Of a stretch of 64,000 nt of DNA, positions 39,026 through 47,738 are shown in pieces. A program made the position numbers and the translations under genes. Source of the DNA: Pseudidiomarina insulisalsae (lineage in GTDB: Bacteria > Pseudomonadota > Gammaproteobacteria > Enterobacterales > Alteromonadaceae); contig NZ_PIPY01000007.1 in the NCBI RefSeq assembly GCF_003987065.1, positions 62,001-126,000 of the forward strand, given 5' to 3'. Each line of letters begins with the position of its first letter. The stretch's first letter is position 1. Below the pieces are notes generated by a model. That model made no database searches. It saw nothing but the letters and a program-made list of their open reading frames with translations, and was not told where the DNA came from.

Positions 39026-39845
39026 GCAAATGCTGCACGTTATCGCTGCCTTTTTCTGCATGGCAAGCGCTTTAGCACTCGCTGCCGAGCCTGTGATTGA
39101 ATTACGCGGCGCACGAACTGCCGGTGCGCTTGTGGTTGGTAAGACCCAGCCGGGGGCTGAAGTTTTGCTGAATGGCAAGGCGCTGAAAGTCTCAGCCAGC
39201 GGGGTGGTGGTGTTTGGTTTTGCGCGCGACGCCAAAGGTGAGCAGCAGCTCACCGTGACTCTGCCTGATGGCAGCGAACATGCGCAAATCATTGAGCTTG
39301 CGCCGCGCCAGTATAAGATCGATCGCGTTGAGGGGGTGCCGCAACGCACAGTGACACCTGATCCTGAACAGGTGGCGCGGGCGCGCAAGGAAGCACAGGC
39401 AGTCTGGCAAGCACGCCAGACTATGACCGACGAACTACATTTTCTGACCCCGGTGGTGGAACCTGCGCAGGGCCGCATCAGTGGCGTATATGGCAGCCAG
39501 CGCATTTTTAACGGTGAGCCCCGCAACCCGCATTTTGGTCTCGACGTCGCAGCACCTACCGGCACCCCGGTAAAAGTGGTCTGGCCCGGAACCGTGGTAT
39601 TTGCTGACTCTGATCTGTTTTATTCAGGCGGCACCATTATTGTTGATCACGGCTTTGGTGTGACCACCACCTATATTCATCTGAGCAGCGTCGATGTCAG
39701 CGTTGGCCAGCAGTTACAACAAGGTCAGCGCATTGGCGCGATCGGCGCCACCGGCAGGGCTACCGGGCCGCACCTCGATTGGCGCGTGAACTGGGGCAAT
39801 GTGCGGCTCGACCCGGCGTTGGTGCTTGAGCATTTCGCTGACTGA
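39018..39845 (+). CDS. Secreted M23 (LytM-type) metallopeptidase
   Basis: The protein has 275 residues. A signal peptide (LHVIAAFFCMASALALA) ends near residue 23. The C-terminal M23 domain has HFGLDVAAPTGTPV (His-x3-Asp zinc ligands) near residue 175, VWPGTVVFADSDLFYSGG, and then YIHLSS and GPHLDW (HxH equivalent), so the zinc site looks complete. Such proteins cut peptidoglycan cross-bridges in the periplasm. ATG 39018 has GGAG 9 bases upstream. The gene overlaps the PTPS gene by 8 bases and converges on the M61 peptidase gene, with both stop codons inside one hairpin. Confidence 0.93.
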   Translation: MPKQMLHVIAAFFCMASALALAAEPVIELRGARTAGALVVGKTQPGAEVLLNGKALKVSASGVVVFGFARDAKGEQQLTVTLPDGSEHAQIIELAPRQYKIDRVEGVPQRTVTPDPEQVARARKEAQAVWQARQTMTDELHFLTPVVEPAQGRISGVYGSQRIFNGEPRNPHFGLDVAAPTGTPVKVVWPGTVVFADSDLFYSGGTIIVDHGFGVTTTYIHLSSVDVSVGQQLQQGQRIGAIGATGRATGPHLDWRVNWGNVRLDPALVLEHFAD

Positions 39846-39862
39846 AGCGTTCAGAGCTTCAG
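39842..39862. repeat. Perfect hairpin covering both convergent stop codons
   Basis: CTGAAGC and GCTTCAG form a 7-base-pair stem with a 7-base loop. The stop codons of the M23 gene (39843-39845) and the M61 gene (39853-39851) both lie within it. There is no T-run. Confidence 0.55.
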
Positions 39863-41623
39863 CCAGCTGCGTGCTTTGGCTTTATCGTCAATGCTTAGCA
39901 AGTAATTATTTCGCTTCGGCGCCTGCCAAATCAGTTCAAGTTCTATCAGCTCGTCGCGGCGAAAAGCATGCAGTTTCACTACGTCACCGGGCTGATAGCG
40001 CTCGAAAACCTCGCGCATATTGCTATCCGTCACCTGTAGCCCATCCACGGCGATAATTCGATCTTGCGCGCTTAAGCCCGCGCTTTGAGCCGCCTCGTCA
40101 GCAAAGACGACCTGTACTTCCAGACCCTGTGCCGAAGCTTTAAATTTAGCGCCTAAGGCAACGGGTAGGGGCGCCGCCGCGGGTTTACCGCCAAAGATAT
40201 TGTCGTCCTGAGACGGCTTGCGCTCAACGGCTACGCCGAACTCGGCTAAAAGCTCGTCAACGGGTAAGGGATCAGTCGTATGGACCGCGCGCTCAATAAA
40301 GGACTTCAGATTGATACCATATTCAGCATCTAAGAAGTCAGCGAAACTGTCGTCCCCGGTACCGCTTTGCGTAGCGCCAAATTGCGTCCAGAACTGCGCC
40401 ATACACTGCGCCAGCGTCTGCTTGTGATGGCTTTTCAGGCGAATCAACAAGTCAGTACATAGCGCTATCAGTGCACCTTTTGCATAGTAGCTGACCACCG
40501 CGTTGGGCGCGTTTTCGTCCTGCTTATAAAACCGGTTCCATGCCTGCAGGCTTGAGTCGGCCACGGTATGTCGGTCAACGCCCGCCCCCCGGTGTACCCG
40601 TGCCAGGGTATCGCCAACCAGCGACAAATACGTGGGCGCATCAATCAGGCCAGCCTCGTGCAAGACAAAGTCATCAAAGTAGGAGGTGACGCCCTCATAA
40701 AACCACAGCTGTCGGGTATATTGCTCGGCATCCAGCCGATAGGGAATAAAATCTTTTGGCTTCAGTGTTTTGATATTCCAGCTGTGAAAGTATTCATGGC
40801 TGCACAGGCTTAAAAAGGTGCGATAGTCGCTGTCAATGGTGCTGCGGATGCCGGGGCTTACCAGGTCACGGCGCGAACATAGCAGCGCGGTTGAATTACG
40901 GTGTTCCAGGCCACCGAAACCTTTGCCCACCACCATGGTAAGAAACAGATAACTATCAAAGGGTATCTGTTTATTGAAAAGTTGTATCTGATGCTCACAG
41001 ATACGCGCAAGATCGCCACAAATACGCTCAGTATCAGCGAAGTTGCGTCCCACGGTCACAAACGCGTGTTTGATCCCGCCGGCAATAAATTCGTGAATAC
41101 CTAAGTCGCCAAGTAAGAAAGGATAATCGATCAGAGCTTCGTAATTATCAGCTCGGAAGGTGCCGGGCAGGAACGCCTCACCGCTTTCCCGTGGTATACC
41201 GGTCGCTACCCGCCAATGCTGACACTGCTCTGAGAGTTTCAGGGTGAGTCTGACCGGTTCATGAGTGCGCTCGGCCACCGCGAGGCAGAGACTACTGTTG
41301 TTGAAAAATCCCCAGTACTGGTCAAGGTAAGCACTGCGAACTGACAAATCGAAGGCATACACCTGATAACTCACGGTAATTTCGCTGGCGTCCTGAGTGT
41401 CGACCTGCCAGGTTTGCTTGTCGACGGCCCGTAATGGCAACTGCCGGCCATCTGCCTCGGCGTGCAGGTCAAGAATGTTGCGGGCAAAATCGCGAATCAT
41501 GTAGCTGCCGGGAATCCACGCTGGCAGTTTGAGCGTTAACTGCTTCGCAGATTTCGTCGCCAGGGTCAGGGTAACGGCAAATTGATGGCCGTTTAAATCA
41601 AGGGGTGTGATCTGGTAATGCAT
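39851..41623 (-). CDS. M61-family aminopeptidase with PDZ domain
   Basis: The protein has 590 residues. An N-terminal beta domain (residues 1-170) precedes the zinc catalytic domain with the motif HEYFHSWNIKTLKPKDF near residues 276-292, followed by LWFYEGVTSYFDDF, which supplies the third zinc ligand. A C-terminal PDZ domain covers about residues 480-570 (AQSAGLSAQDRIIAVDGLQV). This is the glycyl-aminopeptidase-like M61 layout. No signal peptide is seen, so the protein is probably cytoplasmic. It fits the peptide-degrading theme of the region. Confidence 0.95.
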   Translation of the reverse strand: MHYQITPLDLNGHQFAVTLTLATKSAKQLTLKLPAWIPGSYMIRDFARNILDLHAEADGRQLPLRAVDKQTWQVDTQDASEITVSYQVYAFDLSVRSAYLDQYWGFFNNSSLCLAVAERTHEPVRLTLKLSEQCQHWRVATGIPRESGEAFLPGTFRADNYEALIDYPFLLGDLGIHEFIAGGIKHAFVTVGRNFADTERICGDLARICEHQIQLFNKQIPFDSYLFLTMVVGKGFGGLEHRNSTALLCSRRDLVSPGIRSTIDSDYRTFLSLCSHEYFHSWNIKTLKPKDFIPYRLDAEQYTRQLWFYEGVTSYFDDFVLHEAGLIDAPTYLSLVGDTLARVHRGAGVDRHTVADSSLQAWNRFYKQDENAPNAVVSYYAKGALIALCTDLLIRLKSHHKQTLAQCMAQFWTQFGATQSGTGDDSFADFLDAEYGINLKSFIERAVHTTDPLPVDELLAEFGVAVERKPSQDDNIFGGKPAAAPLPVALGAKFKASAQGLEVQVVFADEAAQSAGLSAQDRIIAVDGLQVTDSNMREVFERYQPGDVVKLHAFRRDELIELELIWQAPKRNNYLLSIDDKAKARSWLKL

Positions 41624-41713
41624 AGCACGACAGCCTTTATCAGCTCTCTAAGAATAGCACCGATGGTAGCACGCGCAGATTACGCTATGTAGCCTTTTGC
41701 GTGCGATAAACGA

Positions 41714-41729
41714 ACCGACAGGGGTCGGT
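41714..41729. promoter_or_regulatory. Palindromic operator candidate ACCGAC-N4-GTCGGT
   Basis: A perfect 6-4-6 inverted repeat lies about 50 bases upstream of the LytS-type kinase. It overlaps the -35 region and borders the first of two TATAAT boxes. A dimeric regulator bound here would block or modulate the promoter. The regulator is unknown; the adjacent LytTR protein is one candidate. Confidence 0.5.
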
Positions 41730-41744
41730 ATAATGGGTATAATC
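41715..41744 (+). promoter_or_regulatory. Promoter of the LytS/LytTR operon
   Basis: CCGACA (41715-41720) and TATAAT (41739-41744) are 18 bases apart. A second TATAAT lies at 41729-41734. The kinase start is at 41780. The duplicated -10 could give two transcription starts 10 bases apart. Confidence 0.6.
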
Positions 41745-41779
41745 GGTGGCATAACCGATAGCAAAGTGACACTAAGCCT

Positions 41780-42859
41780 GTGATTGGACGTTGGAAAGCC
41801 TTACTTGATGACCGCAACCGCTTTTTCTGGGTGCTGCAAGCAGCTGGCTGGTTGGGGTATGCATTGGTGCAGTACATCGGCTCACTGATGCACGAGATGC
41901 GCGACATCTACATTCTTATTATTTTACTTGGCGCTTATGCCGGCTTTTTGTTGACCGTACCGCTACGTTATCTGTACCGGCATATCTGGGACATTAAGCC
42001 CTGGCTGCTGGTGCCTATTGTGCTAACTTCGGCCTATATTTGCGCCAGTATCTGGGCGGTGATTGACAACGCGACCTACTGGGAAATCTATAAATTTGGT
42101 TTTCGCCCCGAAAATAACTTGTTTTACTTTAAAAATACCCTGGCAAAGTTTTACATCATGCTGAGCTGGAGTGGCCTGTATTTCGGAATTAAGTACTACC
42201 AGATGCTGCAAGACGAAAAGCAAAAAGCCCTGATGGCGACCTCCATGGCGCATCAGGCGCAGTTAAAAATGCTGCGTTATCAGCTGAATCCGCATTTTTT
42301 GTTTAATACGCTGAATGCAATCTCGACGCTGATCCTGATTAAAGAAAACGAGTTAGCCAATAAAATGATGACCAAGCTCAGTTCGTTTTTACGCTTCTCG
42401 CTGGACAACGAACCGATTAAAAAAATACCGCTTGAGCGCGAAATAGAAGCTTTAATGCTCTATCTTGATATCGAAAAGGTACGTTTTGATGAGCGTTTAA
42501 ACGTGATTATCGAGGTAAGTGAGGAAGCGCAGCAGGCATTGGTTCCAAGTCTGTTTTTACAACCGTTGATTGAAAATTCAATTAAATATGCCATTGCCAG
42601 GCTCGAAGAGGGTGGTGAGATTCGTATTGCCGCAGAACGTCAGGCCGGTGAACTGGTGGTGGTGGTCGCGGACAATGGTCCGGGTGCAAAAGCACCCACT
42701 CAGGACCTTATCAGCAGCGGCGGGGTCGGCCTGGCAAACACACGGGATCGGTTACAGGCCTTGTATGGTAAGAGCTACTCATTTACATTAACGGCTAACG
42801 ATCCTTCGGGCATGCGTGTTGAAATCCGCATCCCCTTCGAACAGGTTGATGTCTCATGA
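41780..42859 (+). CDS. LytS-type (HPK8) membrane sensor histidine kinase
   Basis: The protein has 359 residues. Four hydrophobic segments lie within the first 145 residues, with no extracellular domain. The His_kinase signature LRYQLNPHFLFNTLNAISTL follows, with the phospho-accepting His in NPHFLFN near residue 173. The ATP-binding N box is LIENSIKYAI and the G box is VADNGPG and GGVGLANTRDRL. The start is GTG; no ATG fits. The stop overlaps the start of the regulator gene (ATGA). The signal is unknown; a membrane-embedded sensor is implied by the topology. Confidence 0.93.
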   Translation: MIGRWKALLDDRNRFFWVLQAAGWLGYALVQYIGSLMHEMRDIYILIILLGAYAGFLLTVPLRYLYRHIWDIKPWLLVPIVLTSAYICASIWAVIDNATYWEIYKFGFRPENNLFYFKNTLAKFYIMLSWSGLYFGIKYYQMLQDEKQKALMATSMAHQAQLKMLRYQLNPHFLFNTLNAISTLILIKENELANKMMTKLSSFLRFSLDNEPIKKIPLEREIEALMLYLDIEKVRFDERLNVIIEVSEEAQQALVPSLFLQPLIENSIKYAIARLEEGGEIRIAAERQAGELVVVVADNGPGAKAPTQDLISSGGVGLANTRDRLQALYGKSYSFTLTANDPSGMRVEIRIPFEQVDVS

Positions 42860-43683
42860 CTAGCAAAATTCGCACGCTGATTGTTGACGATGAATCGCTT
42901 GCGCGGCGTGGCCTGATTGTGCGTTTGCAGGACTTTCCGCAAGTAGAGTTACTGGATGAATGCCAAAGCGCACGTCAGGCGTTAGAAAAAATTATCGAAC
43001 TTAAGCCCGATCTGGTGTTTCTCGATATCCAGATGCCGGGCATGAACGGTTTTGAATTGCTGCGCGAAGTAAAAGCACGCGGCGCTGAACTGCCGATCGT
43101 AGTGTTCGTCACTGCTTATGATCAGTATGCGATTAAGGCCTTTGAAGTGCGTGCCATCGACTATTTACTGAAGCCGGTGGACCATGAACGTCTGGCTTTG
43201 GCGCTGGAGCGTGTTGAACGTAATTTAGCTCAGCGTGAGCGTGATCAGCAGCAGCAGCGCATGCTGAATTTGCTGGCAGATGCCACGGGGGAAGACTGCG
43301 AAGCCATCCTGCGCAAACTGGCAGAAGATGAGACCATGGGAGCATCACGTTATCCCGAGCATATCGCAATTAAAGAAAGCGGCGAAATTACCCGGGTCGC
43401 GATTAATTCTATTGAGTGGATAGATGCCGCAGGTGACTACATGTGTATTCATGCAGCAAACGAAACCCACATTCTGCGCCGTACCATGAAAGAGCTCGAG
43501 GATGAACTTAACCCGAATCGCTTTCAACGGATTCATCGCTCAGCTATTGTCAATCTCGATCAGATTGAGAAACTCTGCAGTCGTCAAAACGGTGAATACC
43601 ATATTATCTTGAAAAACGGCAAAGAACTTAAAGTCAGCCGCAGCTATAAAGAGCGCATCAAAAGGCTGATCCTTAACAATTAG
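42856..43683 (+). CDS. LytTR-family response regulator
   Basis: The protein has 275 residues. The receiver domain is intact: acidic pair in IVDDESLARRG, phospho-accepting Asp in LVFLDIQMPGMNGF (near residue 57), Thr in VFVTAYDQY and Lys in YLLKPVDHE. The C-terminal LytTR DNA-binding domain covers about residues 170-272 (SIEWIDAAGDYMCIHAANETHILRRTMKELE, FQRIHRSAIVNLDQI). It is coupled to the LytS-type kinase by a 4-base overlap and probably binds near its own promoter. Confidence 0.95.
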   Translation: MTSKIRTLIVDDESLARRGLIVRLQDFPQVELLDECQSARQALEKIIELKPDLVFLDIQMPGMNGFELLREVKARGAELPIVVFVTAYDQYAIKAFEVRAIDYLLKPVDHERLALALERVERNLAQRERDQQQQRMLNLLADATGEDCEAILRKLAEDETMGASRYPEHIAIKESGEITRVAINSIEWIDAAGDYMCIHAANETHILRRTMKELEDELNPNRFQRIHRSAIVNLDQIEKLCSRQNGEYHIILKNGKELKVSRSYKERIKRLILNN

Positions 43684-43733
43684 GCGGCCGTATAGCGACT
43701 GGTTAACTCTCTGCAGTGGAGGACACTACGTCA

Positions 43734-44588
43734 ATGATTCTTCGTCGGCTGTTGTTGATCATTTTTCTGGCCTCGCTTTTGTCCGCCTGCTCAACGCAGT
43801 TCGGCTATCGCTTGGCTGATACTTTTCTGGAATGGCAACTGGGTAAGTACGTTGAGGTTTCCGGACAGCTCGAACGCGATATTGACGCTTCCATCGACGA
43901 ACTGCACCTATGGCATGCCCGTTCGGAATTGCCGCGTTACCGTGATCTGCTCGATGAGCTGCTGACTGATCTGGATCGGGGCGACATCAGCGAAACAACA
44001 ATCCTCTCCTACAGTGAACACGTCTACGATTTATGGCGCCGTATCCGCTATCAGGTTGAACCTTATGCGCAGGTATACTTACCACGGCTAAGCATTGCCC
44101 AGCGACAGCAACTGATTGATAATCTGGCGCAGCGCCTGGAGGAAGAGCGCGAAGAAGCGCAGCAACTGAGTGCGGAAGAGCGGTTTGAGCAAAGCTACGA
44201 GCGCATGATTGAGCGTGCTGAGGAATGGTTAGGGCGGGTCCATGCCGATCAGCGTCGCATCCTGCGCCGTTGGGTCACGGAAACTGAGCAGAGCGACCGA
44301 CTATGGCTTACCTATCAGGAAAGTTGGCTGGAAGCGTTTCAGGAGGCTCTGGCAGACCCCGCTGATAAGAGTTTCAGCGATCAAATACAGCTGTTGATGA
44401 CTGAGCCTGAGCTACTGCGCTCAGCTGAATTGCAGGCTCAAATTGTGCGTAACCGGCAACTGGGGATCGCCGCTTTAAATCAACTCTATAAAAGCTTGAG
44501 TGAGCCACAGAAACTGCGTCTGAAAAGCAAGTTGCGCGACTACCGCGCAACTTTAACTGAACTCATTGAACACTACCGCACAGACTGA
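43734..44588 (+). CDS. DUF6279-like lipoprotein
   Basis: The protein has 284 residues. The N-terminus MILRRLLLIIFLASLLSAC is a lipoprotein signal peptide with the lipobox LLSAC (Cys at residue 19). The rest is strongly helical and rich in Glu, Gln and Arg with long coiled-coil-like stretches (IDNLAQRLEEEREEAQQ). The segment WQLGKYVEVSGQ resembles the DUF6279 family start. ATG 43734 is chosen because the signal peptide begins there; GGAGG lies 11 bases upstream. The function is unknown. It could share transcripts with the two-component operon 50 bases upstream. Confidence 0.8.
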   Translation: MILRRLLLIIFLASLLSACSTQFGYRLADTFLEWQLGKYVEVSGQLERDIDASIDELHLWHARSELPRYRDLLDELLTDLDRGDISETTILSYSEHVYDLWRRIRYQVEPYAQVYLPRLSIAQRQQLIDNLAQRLEEEREEAQQLSAEERFEQSYERMIERAEEWLGRVHADQRRILRRWVTETEQSDRLWLTYQESWLEAFQEALADPADKSFSDQIQLLMTEPELLRSAELQAQIVRNRQLGIAALNQLYKSLSEPQKLRLKSKLRDYRATLTELIEHYRTD

Positions 44589-46025
44589 TTACTTCACTTC
44601 AATGATTTTACAGGTATTGGTAGAACCTACCGTTTCCATGACATCACCGTGAGTGAGGACAATCAGATCGCCGGCGACGACATGGCCGCGCGCTTTAATT
44701 TCGGCAATGGCATCGTGTACCAGTCCCTCGGGCTTGCTCTGCGTCGAGTCGAAGGCAATAGGGTAGACGCCGCGATATAAAGCACAACGGTTGCGGCTAC
44801 TGCTATGACGTGACAGCGAAAAAATTGGCAAGATGGTGTGGATGCGCGACATCAGCTTGGCGGTAGAGCCTGACTCAGTCAATGCGATAATAGCTTTTAC
44901 ACCGGCTAAGTGGGTCGCCGCATACATTGCGGTGATTGCGGTCGCTTCCTGAATATTGGTAAAGGTTTCTTCCAGATCGTTTTTATCCAGACGTGCGGCC
45001 GGGTGGGTCTCAGCGCCCAGACAAATTTCCGCCATGGCTTTGACAGTGGCAATAGGGTGCTTACCGGCGGCGGTTTCGGCCGACAGCATCACAGCATCGG
45101 TGCCATCCAGTACGGCATTGGCGACGTCCATGACTTCAGCACGGGTCGGCATGGGGTTCTCGATCATCGACTCCATCATTTGCGTGGCGGTGATCACGAC
45201 CTTGTTCAGTTGCCGCGCGCGCTCAATGATTCGCTTTTGTTTACCCACTAGCTTGGCATCGCCAATTTCCACGCCCAGGTCACCGCGCGCCACCATAACA
45301 GCCTCAGAGGCGCGAATAATTTCATCCAGTGCTTCGTCACTGGCGACCGCTTCAGCCCGCTCAATCTTTGCGCAAAGCATGCCAGTGCCGTTAGCTTCGC
45401 GTAATAAGCGTCGGGCCTGCTCCATATCGGCGCCTGAGCGCGGAAAGGAAACGGCCAGATAGTCGACGCCAATAGCGGCGGCTAGCTTTATGTCTTCATG
45501 GTCTTTACTGGTCAGTGCGGCAGCAGAGAGTCCGCCACCCAAGCGGTTAATGCCTTTATTATTCGACAACTTGCCACCTACCAGCACGGTGGTGATGACT
45601 TTCGCGCCGTCGACTTTATCGACCTGCAAGCGTAAGCGGCCGTCATCTAATAACAGAATGTCACCGGGCTCAACGTCCTGCGGTAGTTCCTTGTAATCAA
45701 TACCGACCGCCTGGCCGTTGCCAGCGTCACGCGCCAGTTCGCCGTCAAGGACAAAGGTGTCGCCCTCATCGAGAGTTACCGAGTCATGAGCAAACTTGGC
45801 AATGCGTATTTTAGGGCCTTGCAGGTCGCCCAAAATCGCCACGTGGGTACCGAGTTTGGCACAAATGTCGCGCACCATTTCAGCGCGGTGCTTATGATCA
45901 TCAGCCTTACCATGCGAGAAGTTCAGCCGGACGACATTCGCTCCCGCTTTGATAAGTGCTTCCAGCGTCTCCCGTTTGTCGGTAGCAGGCCCTAAAGTAG
46001 TAACAATTTTGGTACGGCGTAACAT
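44589..46025 (-). CDS. pyk: Pyruvate kinase
   Basis: The protein has 478 residues. It has the N-terminal [38 protein letters not shown] and the catalytic [12 protein letters not shown], and the active-site strand ending [13 protein letters not shown] near residue 270, followed by [27 protein letters not shown]. It makes pyruvate and ATP from phosphoenolpyruvate and ADP. The gene is divergent from GAPDH and has its own extended -10 promoter. Confidence 0.97.
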   Translation of the reverse strand: MLRRTKIVTTLGPATDKRETLEALIKAGANVVRLNFSHGKADDHKHRAEMVRDICAKLGTHVAILGDLQGPKIRIAKFAHDSVTLDEGDTFVLDGELARDAGNGQAVGIDYKELPQDVEPGDILLLDDGRLRLQVDKVDGAKVITTVLVGGKLSNNKGINRLGGGLSAAALTSKDHEDIKLAAAIGVDYLAVSFPRSGADMEQARRLLREANGTGMLCAKIERAEAVASDEALDEIIRASEAVMVARGDLGVEIGDAKLVGKQKRIIERARQLNKVVITATQMMESMIENPMPTRAEVMDVANAVLDGTDAVMLSAETAAGKHPIATVKAMAEICLGAETHPAARLDKNDLEETFTNIQEATAITAMYAATHLAGVKAIIALTESGSTAKLMSRIHTILPIFSLSRHSSSRNRCALYRGVYPIAFDSTQSKPEGLVHDAIAEIKARGHVVAGDLIVLTHGDVMETVGSTNTCKIIEVK

Positions 46026-46110
46026 GCAAAACTCCTTACGTGAACAGCCTGATCAGTTGCAGCGACATGCGCATCGATATATGCGGCGGTAAGTGGCAAA
46101 CAGGGCCGAA

Positions 46111-46119
46111 ATTATAGCA
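46111..46119 (-). promoter_or_regulatory. Extended -10 promoter of pyk
   Basis: On the complementary strand the sequence reads TGCTATAAT (46119-46111), a perfect TATAAT with the TGn extension. No good -35 box is present, which fits an extended -10 promoter. It lies about 90 bases before the pyk ATG. Confidence 0.6.
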
Positions 46120-46144
46120 CGGTTATCAGCTGGATACAGAGCTT

Positions 46145-46174
46145 CTGGCACTTCGGGACGCTTTTAAGTACAAT
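46145..46174 (+). promoter_or_regulatory. Promoter of the GAPDH gene
   Basis: CTGGCA (46145-46150) and TACAAT (46169-46174) are spaced by 18 bases, 54 bases before the ATG of the GAPDH gene. Confidence 0.55.
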
Positions 46175-46228
46175 AGCGCGCACTTTTTTCTGTTTCGTTT
46201 CTTTTCACCGTAACGCAAGGGTAATCGC

Positions 46229-47674
46229 ATGAGTGACCAACAGCAGGATTTGACCTTACAAAGCTGGCAGGAGCGCCAGGAATACGCCGAGATGATGCAG
46301 CCACTGATTGGCCGTCTGTATCGCAATTATGGCGTTGAAATTTTGGTCTATGGCCGTTCTCTGTTAAACGTAGATACCATTAATATTATTAAAGCGCACC
46401 GACTGATTCGTCGCCATGAAGGGGTCAAGTTGCGCTTGCGTGAAAGTTTCCCGTTCATTGAAGCACTGAGCAAAATGCGTTTAGCCCCGGCGCGGGTTGA
46501 CCTGGGTAAGCTGGCGTTCAACTATCTGCACAAAGATGCCGGCAATGGCGCTTCTGTTGAAGATTACCTGAATCGTGAACTGGCTGACATTGTCGATAAA
46601 GCCGACGAAATTCCGGCGCAGGACGTCGTACTTTACGGTTTTGGTCGTATCGGTCGCTTGCTGGCACGCTTACTGATTGAGCGTAACGGTAGCAATAATA
46701 AAATGCGGCTACGTGCCATTGTAGTGCGTGGCGGTCGCGACGGTGACCTGGAAAAACGCGCAAGCCTGTTGCGTCGTGATTCGATCCACGGTCCATTCAA
46801 TGGCTCTATTACCGTCGACCATGAAAATAATGCCATCAAAGCGAACGGTACCAGTATTAAAGTTATCTATTCAGATGGCCCGGATCAGGTTGACTATACT
46901 CAGTACGGTATTAATGATGCCATCGTTATTGACAACACTGGTATCTGGAAAGACGAAGCCGGTTTAGGCTTACACCTGAAATCGAAAGGCGTGAAGAAAG
47001 TACTGCTGACGGCGCCATCAAAAGGCGACATTAAGAACGTCGTGTATGGCGTGAACCATGAGATGATTCAGCCGGAAGACCTGATTGTCAGCGCAGCCAG
47101 CTGTACGACGAATGCTATTACACCAGTGCTGAAAGTGATTCACGATCACTATCAGATCCGCAATGGTCACGTTGAAACGGTTCACTCGTACACGAACGAC
47201 CAGAACCTTATCGATAACTACCACAAAGCTGAGCGTCGTGGCCGATCGGCACCGCTGAACATGGTGCTGACCTCGACCGGTGCGGCAAAAGCAGTCGCCA
47301 AAGCACTGCCTGAACTGGCAGGTAAATTGACCGGAAACGCGATTCGGGTACCAACCCCGAACGTTTCGATGGCGATTATGAATTTGAACCTGGAAAAGAC
47401 AACCTCAAAAGATGAGTTAAATGCCTTTTTACGCGATCAGGCTTTGCATTCTGAATTGCAGGCGCAGATTGACTACACCGCCTCAACTGAAATCGTATCT
47501 ACTGACTTAGTTAGTTCGCGTTATGCAGGTGTGGTTGATTCGCAGGCGACCATCGTTGATGGTGACCGTGCTGTTCTATACGTGTGGTATGACAATGAAT
47601 TTGGTTATAGCTGTCAGGTCATTCGTGTCGCTGAAAAAATGGCGGGTCATCAACTAATGAACCTGCCGAAATAA
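46229..47674 (+). CDS. Long-form glyceraldehyde-3-phosphate dehydrogenase
   Basis: The protein has 481 residues. A helical N-terminal extension of about 125 residues precedes the Rossmann start VVLYGFGRIGRLLARLLIE. The catalytic Cys292 sits in SAASCTTNAITP and the C-terminal end YDNEFGYSCQVIRV is typical. Standard GAPDH has about 330 residues; this longer form with a conserved extension is widespread in marine gammaproteobacteria. It could work in glycolysis or mainly in gluconeogenesis; the sequence does not decide. It is divergent from pyk and ends at a strong terminator. Confidence 0.93.
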   Translation: MSDQQQDLTLQSWQERQEYAEMMQPLIGRLYRNYGVEILVYGRSLLNVDTINIIKAHRLIRRHEGVKLRLRESFPFIEALSKMRLAPARVDLGKLAFNYLHKDAGNGASVEDYLNRELADIVDKADEIPAQDVVLYGFGRIGRLLARLLIERNGSNNKMRLRAIVVRGGRDGDLEKRASLLRRDSIHGPFNGSITVDHENNAIKANGTSIKVIYSDGPDQVDYTQYGINDAIVIDNTGIWKDEAGLGLHLKSKGVKKVLLTAPSKGDIKNVVYGVNHEMIQPEDLIVSAASCTTNAITPVLKVIHDHYQIRNGHVETVHSYTNDQNLIDNYHKAERRGRSAPLNMVLTSTGAAKAVAKALPELAGKLTGNAIRVPTPNVSMAIMNLNLEKTTSKDELNAFLRDQALHSELQAQIDYTASTEIVSTDLVSSRYAGVVDSQATIVDGDRAVLYVWYDNEFGYSCQVIRVAEKMAGHQLMNLPK

Positions 47675-47689
47675 TCCGGTAATCTCAAT

Positions 47690-47717
47690 AAAAGCGCCCA
47701 TGGGGCGCTTTTGTTTT
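47690..47717 (+). terminator. Rho-independent terminator after GAPDH
   Basis: A 10-base-pair stem (AAAAGCGCCC with GGGCGCTTTT) with a 3-base loop is followed by GTTTT. Confidence 0.9.
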
Positions 47718-47738
47718 GCCTAACCATAGGAATTTATT

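Noticed and set aside
38903-39565. Antisense 220-codon open frame over the M23 gene
   Set aside because: Composition is Ser/Arg/Pro-rich, typical of a shadow of GC-rich coding sequence.
44956-45462. Antisense 168-codon open frame over pyk
   Set aside because: It is a shadow of a well-conserved gene, with no motif of its own.
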